Positions 38,732 to 47,267 of a stretch of DNA of 64,000 bases are shown here, piece after piece; position 1 is the first letter of the stretch, and each line of letters starts with the position of its first letter. Under the pieces are notes generated by a model. It worked only from the letters and a program-made list of their open reading frames with translations. It was not told the origin of the DNA and did no database searches. The DNA is from an uncultured Oscillospiraceae bacterium. GTDB lineage: Bacteria; Bacillota; Clostridia; Oscillospirales; Oscillospiraceae. Made by a program: the position numbers and the translations under genes. The DNA lies in contig CANRFA010000006.1 of the NCBI GenBank assembly GCA_947629775.1, positions 23,459 through 87,458 on the forward strand, in the 5' to 3' direction.

Positions 38732-38758
38732 GCCCCCTTCCGGTTTCCGGAAGGGGGC
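38732..38758 (-). other. Intercistronic hairpin (GCCCCCTTCCGG-TTT-CCGGAAGGGGGC)
   Basis: Perfect 12-bp stem between small membrane protein and GH2 genes. Confidence 0.75.
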
Positions 38759-38824
38759 AGGCGCGGGAAGAATTCAGATATGTTCCCGTTTCCCGCCTTG
38801 ACTTGCGGGGCGGGCCAGGGAATG

Positions 38825-39223
38825 TCAGGCGGATTTTGCCTTGCCCAGGAAGTTGGTGATGATGCTCAGCAGCAGGCCCACGCCTGTTACGGCGACGAAG
38901 GTGAGGAAGTGCTGCAGAGAGCTGGCCTCGTCCAGGCCGGCCACCACGTTGCCCAGCTGGTTCATCTGAGAGGAGAAACTGAGCACAAGGGCATAGGCGA
39001 AAAGCGTCACAGTGACGATGGAGATCAGGTTATAGATGGGGCGGGGGCCGGTTGCCATGACCAGAATCACTCCGGCAATTTCCAGAATGGCGGCGGCCAG
39101 CAGCAGGGTGGAGACGGTGCCCACCCGATTGGCTACCGTACCGTTGAGCACAAAGCCGGCGATGCCGAAGGCCGCGACAACGATGCCGAGATAGACGCCC
39201 AGCGCGCGTTTGGTAGGTTTCAT
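38825..39223 (-). CDS. Small 4-TM membrane protein, function unknown
   Basis: 133-codon ORF with four hydrophobic segments, 14 bp downstream of GH3. Confidence 0.7.
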   Translation of the reverse strand: MKPTKRALGVYLGIVVAAFGIAGFVLNGTVANRVGTVSTLLLAAAILEIAGVILVMATGPRPIYNLISIVTVTLFAYALVLSFSSQMNQLGNVVAGLDEASSLQHFLTFVAVTGVGLLLSIITNFLGKAKSA

Positions 39224-39236
39224 GGTATCTGCCTCC

Positions 39237-42200
39237 TTATTCCTGTTCTTTCTGTTTTCTGCCGGTTACGGAGCCCTTTACGCACAGAGCGAAAGATGCT
39301 ATGGCCAGAATTCCGCAGCCCGCTTCCACGCCGGTCAGCAGGTTCTGCCACCAGGTCCGTACGTGGACGATCTCGGTATCGGGATTGAAATTGTTCATGG
39401 CGGCGCTGCTGACGCCGTTGTAGAGGGCGTAGCGCAGGGCCAGTTTCATCTTCTGCTGGAAGCCGCTGTCCGCCCGGATTTTCTCCATGTTGGCGGCGGA
39501 ACTCATGGAGCCGATGTTGGAGGCGTCGTAGGCCGTGCTGGTGAGACAGCCGGTGCCGCCGCCCATGACCACGTCGCGCCAGTTCATGTAGTCGGCGCCG
39601 TTGATCATATCCGTGATGATGAAGCCGGTGAAGCCCCATTCATTGCGCACGATCTGCTCCAGAAGACCGGAGTGGGCGCCGGCGTAGACGGTACCGGCAC
39701 GGTTGAAGGCGGTCATGATGCTGCCGGAATAATTGCTGGAGAGCACGGCCTGGAAAGCCCGGAGTTCGTTCTCCCGGGCGGCCTGCTCGGTCATGAAGGT
39801 GGAAACGCCGGAGCGGTTCAGTTCCTGGTGATTGAACGCCAGGTGCTTGGGTTCGGAAAGCAGACCCTTGGAGCGGCAGCCCTTGCACAGGGAAGTGCCC
39901 ATCAGACTGGTCAGCATGGGATCTTCGGAGTAGTACTCATGGTTGCGGGCGCAGTAGGGAGTGCGGTGCAGGTTGAGGCCCGGGGCGATGATGGAGGCGA
40001 TGTTGCTCCAGAGTCCTGTCTCGCCGAAGAGGATGCCCTCCCGCTCCGCCAGTTCCTTATTGAAGGTGGCCGCTACGATGGGTTCGGTGGGCATGGTGCT
40101 GGAGGAATAGTTGGCGTTGGTTTCGCTGTTGTCCACATAGGTGGGTTCGTCCGCGGACGTATTGGCGTCCCAGTTGGCGTTGTAGCCGGGAACCTGGTCA
40201 TAGGCGAAGCCAATGGGGCCATCGTGGTTGACAATGGCGGGGAAGACGATGGATTCAATCTGCTCCAGGTTGTCGCCGGCGTGCTCGATGAAGTTGACGG
40301 CCTCTTCCAGGGTCATCTGATCCACGAGCTGATCCCAGGCGGAATCGTCCCAGTCCTTCACGCCGGCAAAGAGTCCGGTGGAAGGATCCGTGATCATGAA
40401 GTCGGCGGCCACCAGACCGCTGTCCACGCCCCACGAAACGGCGTCGCCGCCGGTGGTAAACTCATAGTTGCTGTTGGTGAGGCCCACCATCATTTCGTCG
40501 GTGGGGGTCAGATTCTCCACGGTCTTCCAGCCCTTCGTCCAGTCGGCGCGGGTGGTGTATTCCACGGAGTCGGGAATCAGTTTGTTCAGATCCATGTTCT
40601 GCAGGGCGTTCTGCACATTCTCGGAATACGTGCTGATATCCCGGGAGAGGAGGTTCCAGACCTGCGCGTTTTCGGCGCGGATCACATCGGAAGAAGCGGT
40701 GGAGACCAGTCCTTCCTGGCTGCCGGTCTTTGCGGCCAGCACATTGTTGAGCGCCTCGTGGGCGCCGTTGCCGATGGCGAAGTAGTAGTCGCCCTCGTCC
40801 AGAACCCAGGCGCCGGGTGTGCCGTCCGCCTTGGTGACCGTCTCATCGTAGCTGGCCATGAAGGCAGGATCAAACTCGATGGTGACGGTTTCGCTCTGGC
40901 CGGGGTTAAGAATGCCGGTTTTGGCGAAGTCCAGCAGCTGAATGGCGGATTTCTCCAGGCCGCCTGCGGTATAGGGGGCCTGTACGTAGAGCTGAACCAC
41001 GCTCTTGCCGGCTGTGCTGCCGGTGTTGGTGACCTCCACGACGGCGGTTCCGGTGCTGCCCGGGGTTACATCGACGCTGATCAGCTTCTGTTCAAACGTG
41101 GTGTAGCTGAGGCCGTAGCCGAAGGGATAGGAGACTTCGGAGGCATAGTTCCAGTTGCTGCCGCTGGTGGAGCCGGCGGGATCCGTGGCCTTGCCCTGGT
41201 TCAGGACAGAGTCCTCGTAGCGGGTTTCGTAGTACTTGTATCCGGTGTAGATGCTTTCGGTTTCGGCCAGGTACCAGTCGGCCTTGTCCGCCTCGGTGAG
41301 ACCGGGATTTTCGGACTGGGTGCTGTTGGAGTAGAGGTAGAGACCGAAGTTCTGCATGGCGGGCGCGGAGACGGAGCTGACGGCGAAGGTATCCGGCAGG
41401 TGACCGGAGGGATTGGCGTCGCCGCAGAGAACGTCCGCCACGCCCAGGAAGCCGTTCATGCCGGGAACGCCGGTCCAGAGGATGGAATCAATGTCCGGAT
41501 CGTTTTTCAGTTCGTCGATCTCCATGGCGTTGTCCGTATTCAGAAGGACGATGACCTTGCTGCTGTGGGCCTTCGCCAGGTCGATCATGGCGCGCTCATA
41601 GTCGGACAGGGCCAGAGGACGTTCGTAGTGGTCGCCCTCGGTGGAGTTGATCATGTTCGGACTGTAGTCGGCGGCTTCGGAGTTGTCCCGGGAGAGAACC
41701 ACCACCGCGGCGGTGCCGTCGGCGCTGGCAAGGATCTCGTCGGTGTAGAGGCTGGCGGGAATTTCGCCAACGGGATAGATGGCGGGAGGTTCATAGGTAG
41801 CCGTGAAGCTGGGGATCAGACCGTGCGCGGGCGCGCCGCCGCCACCAAAGCCCCGGCGGGCATAGGCAAAGGCCGCCTCGCTGGCATAAAGGGCCTTCAT
41901 GGTTTCGTTTACGCTGAAGCCCTTTTCCGCCAGGGCCTCTTCGATGCCGTAGATGGTCTGCCCCTCGGGGGCGTCCACCGAGGAGCCGATCATGCCGGCG
42001 ATGGTGGGGAAGTGGCTGTTCATGCCCCAGAGCGTGACGGTTTCGCTGTCCTTTTTCAGGGGCAGGGCGCCGTTGTCGTTCTTCAGCAGAACAGCTCCTT
42101 CGCTTCCGATCTCTTCCGCCAGGGCCACCTGGGCGTCAATAACCTCCTGAAGGCTGGCGTAGTCGGACTGGAAGTACTGTCCGCCGGTGTTCTTCAGGGT

Positions 42201-42341
42201 TACAGTAGTGGTTCCCAGACGGGAGTTCAGGAAGTCGGTGTACTGGTTTGCGATCTGGCTCAGACCGAAGGCGATGGCCAGCAGAGCGCAGAAGATGCCG
42301 GTCAGTCCCCGGTAGAGACCTGTGTGGGGTTTCTTTTTCAT
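39237..42341 (-). CDS. Membrane-anchored GH3 family protein with reversed domain order
   Basis: GH3 C-domain (SEGAVLLKNDNGALPL...GVPGMNGFLGVADVLCGDANPSGHLPDTF, SYPFGYGLSYTTF) precedes catalytic domain (EPKHLAFNHQELNR, AFQAVLSSNYSGSIMTAFN, GFTGFIITDM). Confidence 0.9.
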   Translation of the reverse strand: MKKKPHTGLYRGLTGIFCALLAIAFGLSQIANQYTDFLNSRLGTTTVTLKNTGGQYFQSDYASLQEVIDAQVALAEEIGSEGAVLLKNDNGALPLKKDSETVTLWGMNSHFPTIAGMIGSSVDAPEGQTIYGIEEALAEKGFSVNETMKALYASEAAFAYARRGFGGGGAPAHGLIPSFTATYEPPAIYPVGEIPASLYTDEILASADGTAAVVVLSRDNSEAADYSPNMINSTEGDHYERPLALSDYERAMIDLAKAHSSKVIVLLNTDNAMEIDELKNDPDIDSILWTGVPGMNGFLGVADVLCGDANPSGHLPDTFAVSSVSAPAMQNFGLYLYSNSTQSENPGLTEADKADWYLAETESIYTGYKYYETRYEDSVLNQGKATDPAGSTSGSNWNYASEVSYPFGYGLSYTTFEQKLISVDVTPGSTGTAVVEVTNTGSTAGKSVVQLYVQAPYTAGGLEKSAIQLLDFAKTGILNPGQSETVTIEFDPAFMASYDETVTKADGTPGAWVLDEGDYYFAIGNGAHEALNNVLAAKTGSQEGLVSTASSDVIRAENAQVWNLLSRDISTYSENVQNALQNMDLNKLIPDSVEYTTRADWTKGWKTVENLTPTDEMMVGLTNSNYEFTTGGDAVSWGVDSGLVAADFMITDPSTGLFAGVKDWDDSAWDQLVDQMTLEEAVNFIEHAGDNLEQIESIVFPAIVNHDGPIGFAYDQVPGYNANWDANTSADEPTYVDNSETNANYSSSTMPTEPIVAATFNKELAEREGILFGETGLWSNIASIIAPGLNLHRTPYCARNHEYYSEDPMLTSLMGTSLCKGCRSKGLLSEPKHLAFNHQELNRSGVSTFMTEQAARENELRAFQAVLSSNYSGSIMTAFNRAGTVYAGAHSGLLEQIVRNEWGFTGFIITDMINGADYMNWRDVVMGGGTGCLTSTAYDASNIGSMSSAANMEKIRADSGFQQKMKLALRYALYNGVSSAAMNNFNPDTEIVHVRTWWQNLLTGVEAGCGILAIASFALCVKGSVTGRKQKEQE

Positions 42342-42410
42342 AGGGCTCCTCCTCTTCTTCAGTTGGGGTAGCCCGATTTTAGCATGATGACGGAAGAGGG
42401 TGGCGAATCT

Positions 42411-42443
42411 GGCACAGATGACGGGAAATACGGCACAACTGAC
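42411..42443 (+). promoter_or_regulatory. Candidate LytTR operator: direct repeats GGCACAGATGAC / GGCACAACTGAC, 21-bp spacing
   Basis: 10/12 identity, starts at 42411 and 42432, immediately upstream of a TTGCAA-N18-TATAAT promoter. Confidence 0.65.
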
Positions 42444-42444
42444 A

Positions 42445-42474
42445 TTGCAAATTGTAGGAAATGTCGGCTATAAT
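42445..42474 (+). promoter_or_regulatory. Promoter of LytTR/AgrC-like operon
   Basis: TTGCAA-N18-TATAAT. Confidence 0.6.
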
Positions 42475-42537
42475 AACCGACAGGAGCAATTTCGCGGCGG
42501 ATATCCTGCACCGGAATGCAGAAAAGGGGGAGTCGAG

Positions 42538-43251
42538 ATGGTCTACATCTGTATTGTAGAGGATGACGACGCCTACGGAGATGTTCTGCAGAACTACATT
42601 GTGCAGTACGGAAAAGAGACTGAGACGGAGTTTCACGTGTCCCGCTACCGGAACGGCGCGGATTTTCTGGAGCACTACAGTACCCAGACGGATATCGTAC
42701 TGATGGACATCGACCTGCCGGTGCTGGACGGCATGACGGCGGCGGAGTCCCTGCGGAAGCTGGACTCCCTGGTGGTGCTGATCTTTGTCACCAACCTGGC
42801 CCAGTACGCCATTCAGGGGTACTCGGTGGACGCCATGGACTATGTGATCAAGCCCATCCGTTACTCCCACTTCGCCATCAAGATGGACAAGGCCATGCGG
42901 AACCTGCCCAGCCGGGAAGACTGGTTCGTCATTCCGGGGAAGGACGGGATGCTGCGCATTGCCACCAGCCGTATCTATTACCTGGAGAGCAGCGGCCACC
43001 AGATCCTCTTTCATACCGCAGAGGGGGTATTTCCGGTGCGCGGTACCCTGAAGAGCATGGAGGAGCGCATGAGGGGTCAGGGGTTTTCCAGGCCCAACAA
43101 CTCCTTCCTGGTGAATCTCCACCATGTTCAGACCATCCGGGCGGATCAGATTGTGGTTCACGGGGAGGAGTTTACTATTGGGCGTTCCCGGAAGCAGTCC
43201 TTCCTGGACGATCTGAACGCCTACCTGGGGGGACGGGTGATCCATGGATAG
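42538..43251 (+). CDS. LytTR-family response regulator (AgrA-like)
   Basis: 'MVYICIVEDDDAYGDVL', 'DIVLMDIDLPVLDGMTAAE', 'FSRPNNSFLVNLHHV'. Confidence 0.93.
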   Translation: MVYICIVEDDDAYGDVLQNYIVQYGKETETEFHVSRYRNGADFLEHYSTQTDIVLMDIDLPVLDGMTAAESLRKLDSLVVLIFVTNLAQYAIQGYSVDAMDYVIKPIRYSHFAIKMDKAMRNLPSREDWFVIPGKDGMLRIATSRIYYLESSGHQILFHTAEGVFPVRGTLKSMEERMRGQGFSRPNNSFLVNLHHVQTIRADQIVVHGEEFTIGRSRKQSFLDDLNAYLGGRVIHG

Positions 43252-44536
43252 GCTGGTTTCCGACTGGCTGCTCTCCTATCGGGCATTTTTCGTCTATGGA
43301 GTCGCCATGATCGAACTGCCGCTTTTCCTGTCCTTCCGCCGCCGGAGCCGGTTTCCCCTGCGGGCTTTTCTCTGCGGGGCAGGTTATCTGCTGTTGGGAC
43401 TCTTTCTGCCCTTCCCGGACGCCATCGAAGCTCCAATCACCGTCAGTACCCCCATCTTCTTTCTGTCGGTGCTTCTGTTCTGGGTTCTTTTCGATATTTC
43501 TCTGCGGGCGGCCCTTTACGTCTGCACCATGGCTTATCTGGTGCAGAACATGGCCCTCAATGTGATGAAGATCTGCATGGTGCTGTCCGGCCTGGCCTAT
43601 GAGCAGACCTACCTGCTGCATCTGGGAACGCTGCTGGTGTTCTCCCTGCTGGCGTACCTGCTGCTGATCCGCCACTGGAAGCTGGATCTGCTGGACAGTT
43701 CCGGCCCCGGTCAGGTGATGATGCTCCCCGGGGCGGTCATGGCTCTGTGCATCATCATTACGCTTGGCATGCTGTTTCGCCGGCAGGGGCTGGATTACGA
43801 CATCCTTACCCGCGTTACCATCATCATAGCCAGCGTCTTCGCGCTTGGCGTGCAGTATTACGGGCTCAAGAGCGGACGTCTGGAAGTGGAGAAGCAGGTG
43901 ATCCAGGAACTGCTGGCGGCGGAGCGCAGCCAGTACCGGATCAGCAGGGAAAGCATCGACATCGTCAACATGAAGTGCCACGATCTGAAGCATCAGATCG
44001 CGGCGGTACGCAGAGGGCTGGAGAAGGAGAGTCAGGAAGCTCTGCGGGAGGTGGAGAAGGCGGTCAGCATCTACGACGCCGTTTCCCGCACCGGCAGCGA
44101 GTCTCTGGACGCCGTACTGACGGAGAAGATCCTCTACTGTGAGCGCCATGGCATTCTTCTTACCTACATGGTGGATCCGGGAGCGCTGAACTTTCTTGGA
44201 GAGACCGACCTCTACGCCCTCTTCGGCAACATTCTGGACAACGGGATCGAGGCTGTCATGAAGGAAGACAGGGATCGGAGAGTGATCGCTCTGAATATCC
44301 GCCGGGTGCAGAACATGCTGAGCGTCCACGAAGAGAATACCTGCAGCGTTGCGCCTGTTTTCCGGGATGGGTTGCCGGTTACCACCAAGACGGACCATAT
44401 GAAGCATGGATACGGAGTACGCAGTATCCGCTACCTGGCAGAGCGTTATGGAGGACATGTCACGTTCCGGGCGGAAAACGGGATGTTTGTACTGGACATC
44501 CTGATTCCCATTCCGGCGGCCTCCGCCAGACCATGA
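43244..44536 (+). CDS. GHKL-domain sensor histidine kinase (AgrC-like)
   Basis: 6-TM N-terminus; 'MKCHDLKHQIAAVRRG' H-box; 'ALFGNILDNGIEAVMK' N-box. Confidence 0.92.
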   Translation: MDRLVSDWLLSYRAFFVYGVAMIELPLFLSFRRRSRFPLRAFLCGAGYLLLGLFLPFPDAIEAPITVSTPIFFLSVLLFWVLFDISLRAALYVCTMAYLVQNMALNVMKICMVLSGLAYEQTYLLHLGTLLVFSLLAYLLLIRHWKLDLLDSSGPGQVMMLPGAVMALCIIITLGMLFRRQGLDYDILTRVTIIIASVFALGVQYYGLKSGRLEVEKQVIQELLAAERSQYRISRESIDIVNMKCHDLKHQIAAVRRGLEKESQEALREVEKAVSIYDAVSRTGSESLDAVLTEKILYCERHGILLTYMVDPGALNFLGETDLYALFGNILDNGIEAVMKEDRDRRVIALNIRRVQNMLSVHEENTCSVAPVFRDGLPVTTKTDHMKHGYGVRSIRYLAERYGGHVTFRAENGMFVLDILIPIPAASARP

Positions 44537-44554
44537 GAGAAAGAAGGAAGTCCC

Positions 44555-45838
44555 TTGCTGAATGAGAGGAGAATCAGCCGCTGTGACCGGACCGGGGCGG
44601 TGGCGCTGGGTGCGGTGTCCATCATCGCCGCGGTGGATCTGATCCGCATGATCTGTCTGGGGTCTCTGATCCCGTTCGTTACTGTCCTGCTGGTGGAGGC
44701 GCTGTTCCTGCTGACAGCCGGGGCGGCCTGGAAGGGCAGAATGCCCTGGTTTCTGCTTCTGATCACGGTGGGAGGCGCGGTTCTGTATGGAAATCTGACC
44801 TACGCGGAGCTGGCGCCGTTCTATCTGGGTTTCCTGCTCCAGGCCGTTGCGGCGGGAGCGCTGGCGGTTCTGGGAACCGTTTTTCAGATCCGGGACCGTA
44901 CGCCTGTGGGACCTTTTCCCTGGCGGCCCATCCTGGCTGGACTGGTGATCGCGGGCGTGTCGGTTGGAACCTGGCGGGTTGCCGTGGCCCGGGCGAGGAG
45001 CGCCGAGGGACTTGCCCGGCGGGAAATCTGGGCGGTTCCGGAGCGGTATGACGGGGATACAGGCGCGCCGGCGGGTTCCGTGGAGGAACTGATCTATTCC
45101 ACGAAGGCCTATGCGACGGATGGCCGGGAGGTGGAAAAGCGGGCGCTGGTTTACCTGCCGGCGGGCTACGACCCCGCGCAGCCGTATAATATCCTCTATC
45201 TGATGCATGGAACCGGCGATGACGAGAACTACTGGCTGGAGACCCATCCTTCCAATCGGCTCATGCTGGACAATCTGATTGCCGCCGGTCAGATCGACCC
45301 TCTGATTGTGGTTACTCCCACCTTCTACGTGGAGGACGACTGCGCCGACGATCTGGATCAGCTGACCTGGTCGTTCCGGGAGGAACTGCGAAATGATCTG
45401 ATGCCCGCAGTGGAATCCCGCTGGTCCACATATGCGGAGAGCTGCGATCCGGCAGGGTTTGCCGCAAGCCGGGACCACCGGGCTTTCGCCGGACTGTCCC
45501 GGGGCGCGGTGACCACATATCACTCCGTGTTCTGCGGGAGCATGGATTACTTTTCCTGGTTTGGAACCTTCAGCGGCAGTCGTACAGGCGAGGAGGAGTT
45601 CCGGGAGGGACTGCAGGCGGCGGAGGTGGCCTCCCTTCCCATCCACTATCTGTATGTCTCCGGAGGCAACTTTGACTTTGCTCTGGTGGGACAGCTGCAG
45701 GACTATGACACCCTGCTGCGGATGGAACCCCGGCTGGTCTACGGAGTCAACACCCTCTTCGACATCTTCCCCATGCGCTATCACTCCATCGGCAGCTGGC
45801 ATCTGGCGCTCTACAACTTTCTGCAGAAGATCTTCTGA
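44555..45838 (+). CDS. Esterase D/feruloyl-esterase-like protein with N-terminal TM region
   Basis: 'YNILYLMHGTGDDENYW', 'HRAFAGLSRGAVTTYHS', 'HSIGSWHLALYNFL'; TTG start. Confidence 0.85.
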   Translation: MLNERRISRCDRTGAVALGAVSIIAAVDLIRMICLGSLIPFVTVLLVEALFLLTAGAAWKGRMPWFLLLITVGGAVLYGNLTYAELAPFYLGFLLQAVAAGALAVLGTVFQIRDRTPVGPFPWRPILAGLVIAGVSVGTWRVAVARARSAEGLARREIWAVPERYDGDTGAPAGSVEELIYSTKAYATDGREVEKRALVYLPAGYDPAQPYNILYLMHGTGDDENYWLETHPSNRLMLDNLIAAGQIDPLIVVTPTFYVEDDCADDLDQLTWSFREELRNDLMPAVESRWSTYAESCDPAGFAASRDHRAFAGLSRGAVTTYHSVFCGSMDYFSWFGTFSGSRTGEEEFREGLQAAEVASLPIHYLYVSGGNFDFALVGQLQDYDTLLRMEPRLVYGVNTLFDIFPMRYHSIGSWHLALYNFLQKIF

Positions 45839-45841
45839 AGC

Positions 45842-45874
45842 AAAACGGCCCCCGGCATTGCCGGAGGCCGTTTC
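45842..45874 (+). terminator. Rho-independent terminator
   Basis: AAAACGGCC...GGCCGTTT hairpin just after stop. Confidence 0.8.
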
Positions 45875-46045
45875 TGACTTCTCTGAATGACGTGGAGCGG
45901 GAAAAAGCGGAGCCCTCCGGGACGAGCCGATCGGCTGCCGGCGGGCAGAGGGGAGCCGAAGGGGGGCGTGTTCGGGGAATCCGGAATCTGTCGTCTGTTC
46001 CGGACGGCCAGGGGACGCGAACACGGGCCGCCGGACAGAAGAAAA

Positions 46046-46070
46046 CCGTCGCAGGCAAAGCCTGCGACGG
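46046..46070 (-). terminator. Terminator of tRNA operon
   Basis: Perfect 11-bp stem CCGTCGCAGGC-AAA-GCCTGCGACGG; minus strand followed by TTTTCTTCT. Confidence 0.85.
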
Positions 46071-46080
46071 AAAGAAAGGA

Positions 46081-46166
46081 TGGTGGATGAGGGTGGATTC
46101 GAACCACCGAAGCGATCACGCAACAGATTTACAGTCTGCCCCCTTTGGCCACTCGGGAACTCATCC
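46081..46166 (-). tRNA. tRNA-Tyr (GTA)
   Basis: Minus strand GGATGAGTTCCCGAGTGGCCAAAGGGGGCAGACTGTAAATCTG...GGTTCGAATCCACCCTCATCCACCA; long variable arm; encoded CCA. Confidence 0.97.
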
Positions 46167-46175
46167 ATAGGAAAC

Positions 46176-46251
46176 TGGAGCTGGTGGACGGATTCGAACC
46201 CCCGACCTGCTGATTACAAATCAGCTGCTCTACCAGCTGAGCTACACCAGC
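46176..46251 (-). tRNA. tRNA-Thr (TGT)
   Basis: Minus strand GCTGGTGTAGCTCAGCTGGTAGAGCAGCTGATTTGTAATCAGCAGGTCGGGGGTTCGAATCCGTCCACCAGCTCCA. Confidence 0.97.
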
Positions 46252-46580
46252 GTTTCGCGTCTGTCTGTCCAGCAGCATGGGAGAGTATAGCAGAGGGAAA
46301 GGGGGTTGTCAAGAACTTTTTTCGGAATCTGAAAAGATTTTTCATGCGCCTTTGGCCCACCATATCTTGGGGTCCTGCGCGGGCCGGACACAAGACCGGA
46401 ACAGGGAAGGGGCCGGAGGGGTCGGGGAAGTTCCCTTCTTCCGGCAGCGGAGACGACAATGGTCTTCCGGGCCGGCCTGCAGGCGGGAGTCCTTGGGCCC
46501 CAGGGGATTGGGCGCGGGGGCGCGGGAAACTTTTTCGGAAAAATTCACAAAAGCCTATGGCTTTTCATGGGGTGTTTTGG

Positions 46581-46586
46581 TATAAT
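46581..46586 (+). promoter_or_regulatory. hpf promoter -10 (TGG-TATAAT) with upstream inverted repeat AAAAGCC-TAT-GGCTTTT
   Basis: TATAAT at 46581; inverted repeat 46549-46565 covers the -35 position. Confidence 0.55.
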
Positions 46587-46646
46587 GAGAACAGCAGGGG
46601 AGTCTCCTCCCCTCACCAGCCCCTGTGAGCGAAAGGAGCGGACTTT

Positions 46647-47198
46647 ATGAAATTCGTTATGACCGACAAAAAGGTGGACATGCCCAAGAGGATCCACGCC
46701 TATGCGGAGAAGAAAGTGGGCAAGCTGGATCGCTTCTTCAAGGAGGACGCCGACGCGTCCGTGACCTTCAGCGTGGAGAAGGATCGCCTGAACCGGGTGG
46801 AGATCACCATCCGCTCCGGCGGTACCATCTACCGGGTCTCCGAGAGCACCTCGGACATGCGGGCTTCCATCGACGCGGCGGTGGCGACTCTGGAGCGTCA
46901 GATCCGGAGGAACAAGACCCGTCTGGAGAAGCGGCTGCGCCAGGGCGCCTTCGAGCGGGTTCTGGATCTGGACGAAGTGGCCACCTTTGCCCCCGACGAG
47001 CCGGAGGAGGGCGAGTACAGGATCGTCCGCCGCAAGACCTTCCCCATCAAGCCCATGACCCGGGACGAGGCCATCCTGCAGATGAACCTGCTGGATCACA
47101 GCTTCTTCGCCTTCAAGGACGAGGACAGCGACGGGGCCTTCGCGGTGGTCTACCGCCGCAACGATGGCGACTACGGCATCATCGAGGACGAGAAGTAA
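46647..47198 (+). CDS. hpf: Long-form ribosome hibernation promoting factor
   Basis: 'MKFVMTDKKVDMPKRIHAYAEKKVGKLDRFF', C-terminal 'KTFPIKPMTRDEAILQMNLLDHSFFAFKDEDS'. Confidence 0.96.
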   Translation: MKFVMTDKKVDMPKRIHAYAEKKVGKLDRFFKEDADASVTFSVEKDRLNRVEITIRSGGTIYRVSESTSDMRASIDAAVATLERQIRRNKTRLEKRLRQGAFERVLDLDEVATFAPDEPEEGEYRIVRRKTFPIKPMTRDEAILQMNLLDHSFFAFKDEDSDGAFAVVYRRNDGDYGIIEDEK

Positions 47199-47267
47199 GA
47201 CGCGGATCGGTCAGCGACACGATAAGGAACGGGGCTCCGCCGTAAGGCGGGGCCCCGTGTTGTCATT

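Noticed and set aside
39210-42371. 1053-aa plus-strand ORF
   Set aside because: Antisense of the clearly recognisable GH3 gene.
43175-46168. 997-aa minus-strand ORF
   Set aside because: Spans antisense of AgrC-like kinase, esterase and a tRNA gene; not a protein.
46081-46251. tRNA pair as an integration site for a genomic island
   Set aside because: No integrase or attachment-site duplication nearby; both tRNAs are intact with encoded CCA and a normal terminator.
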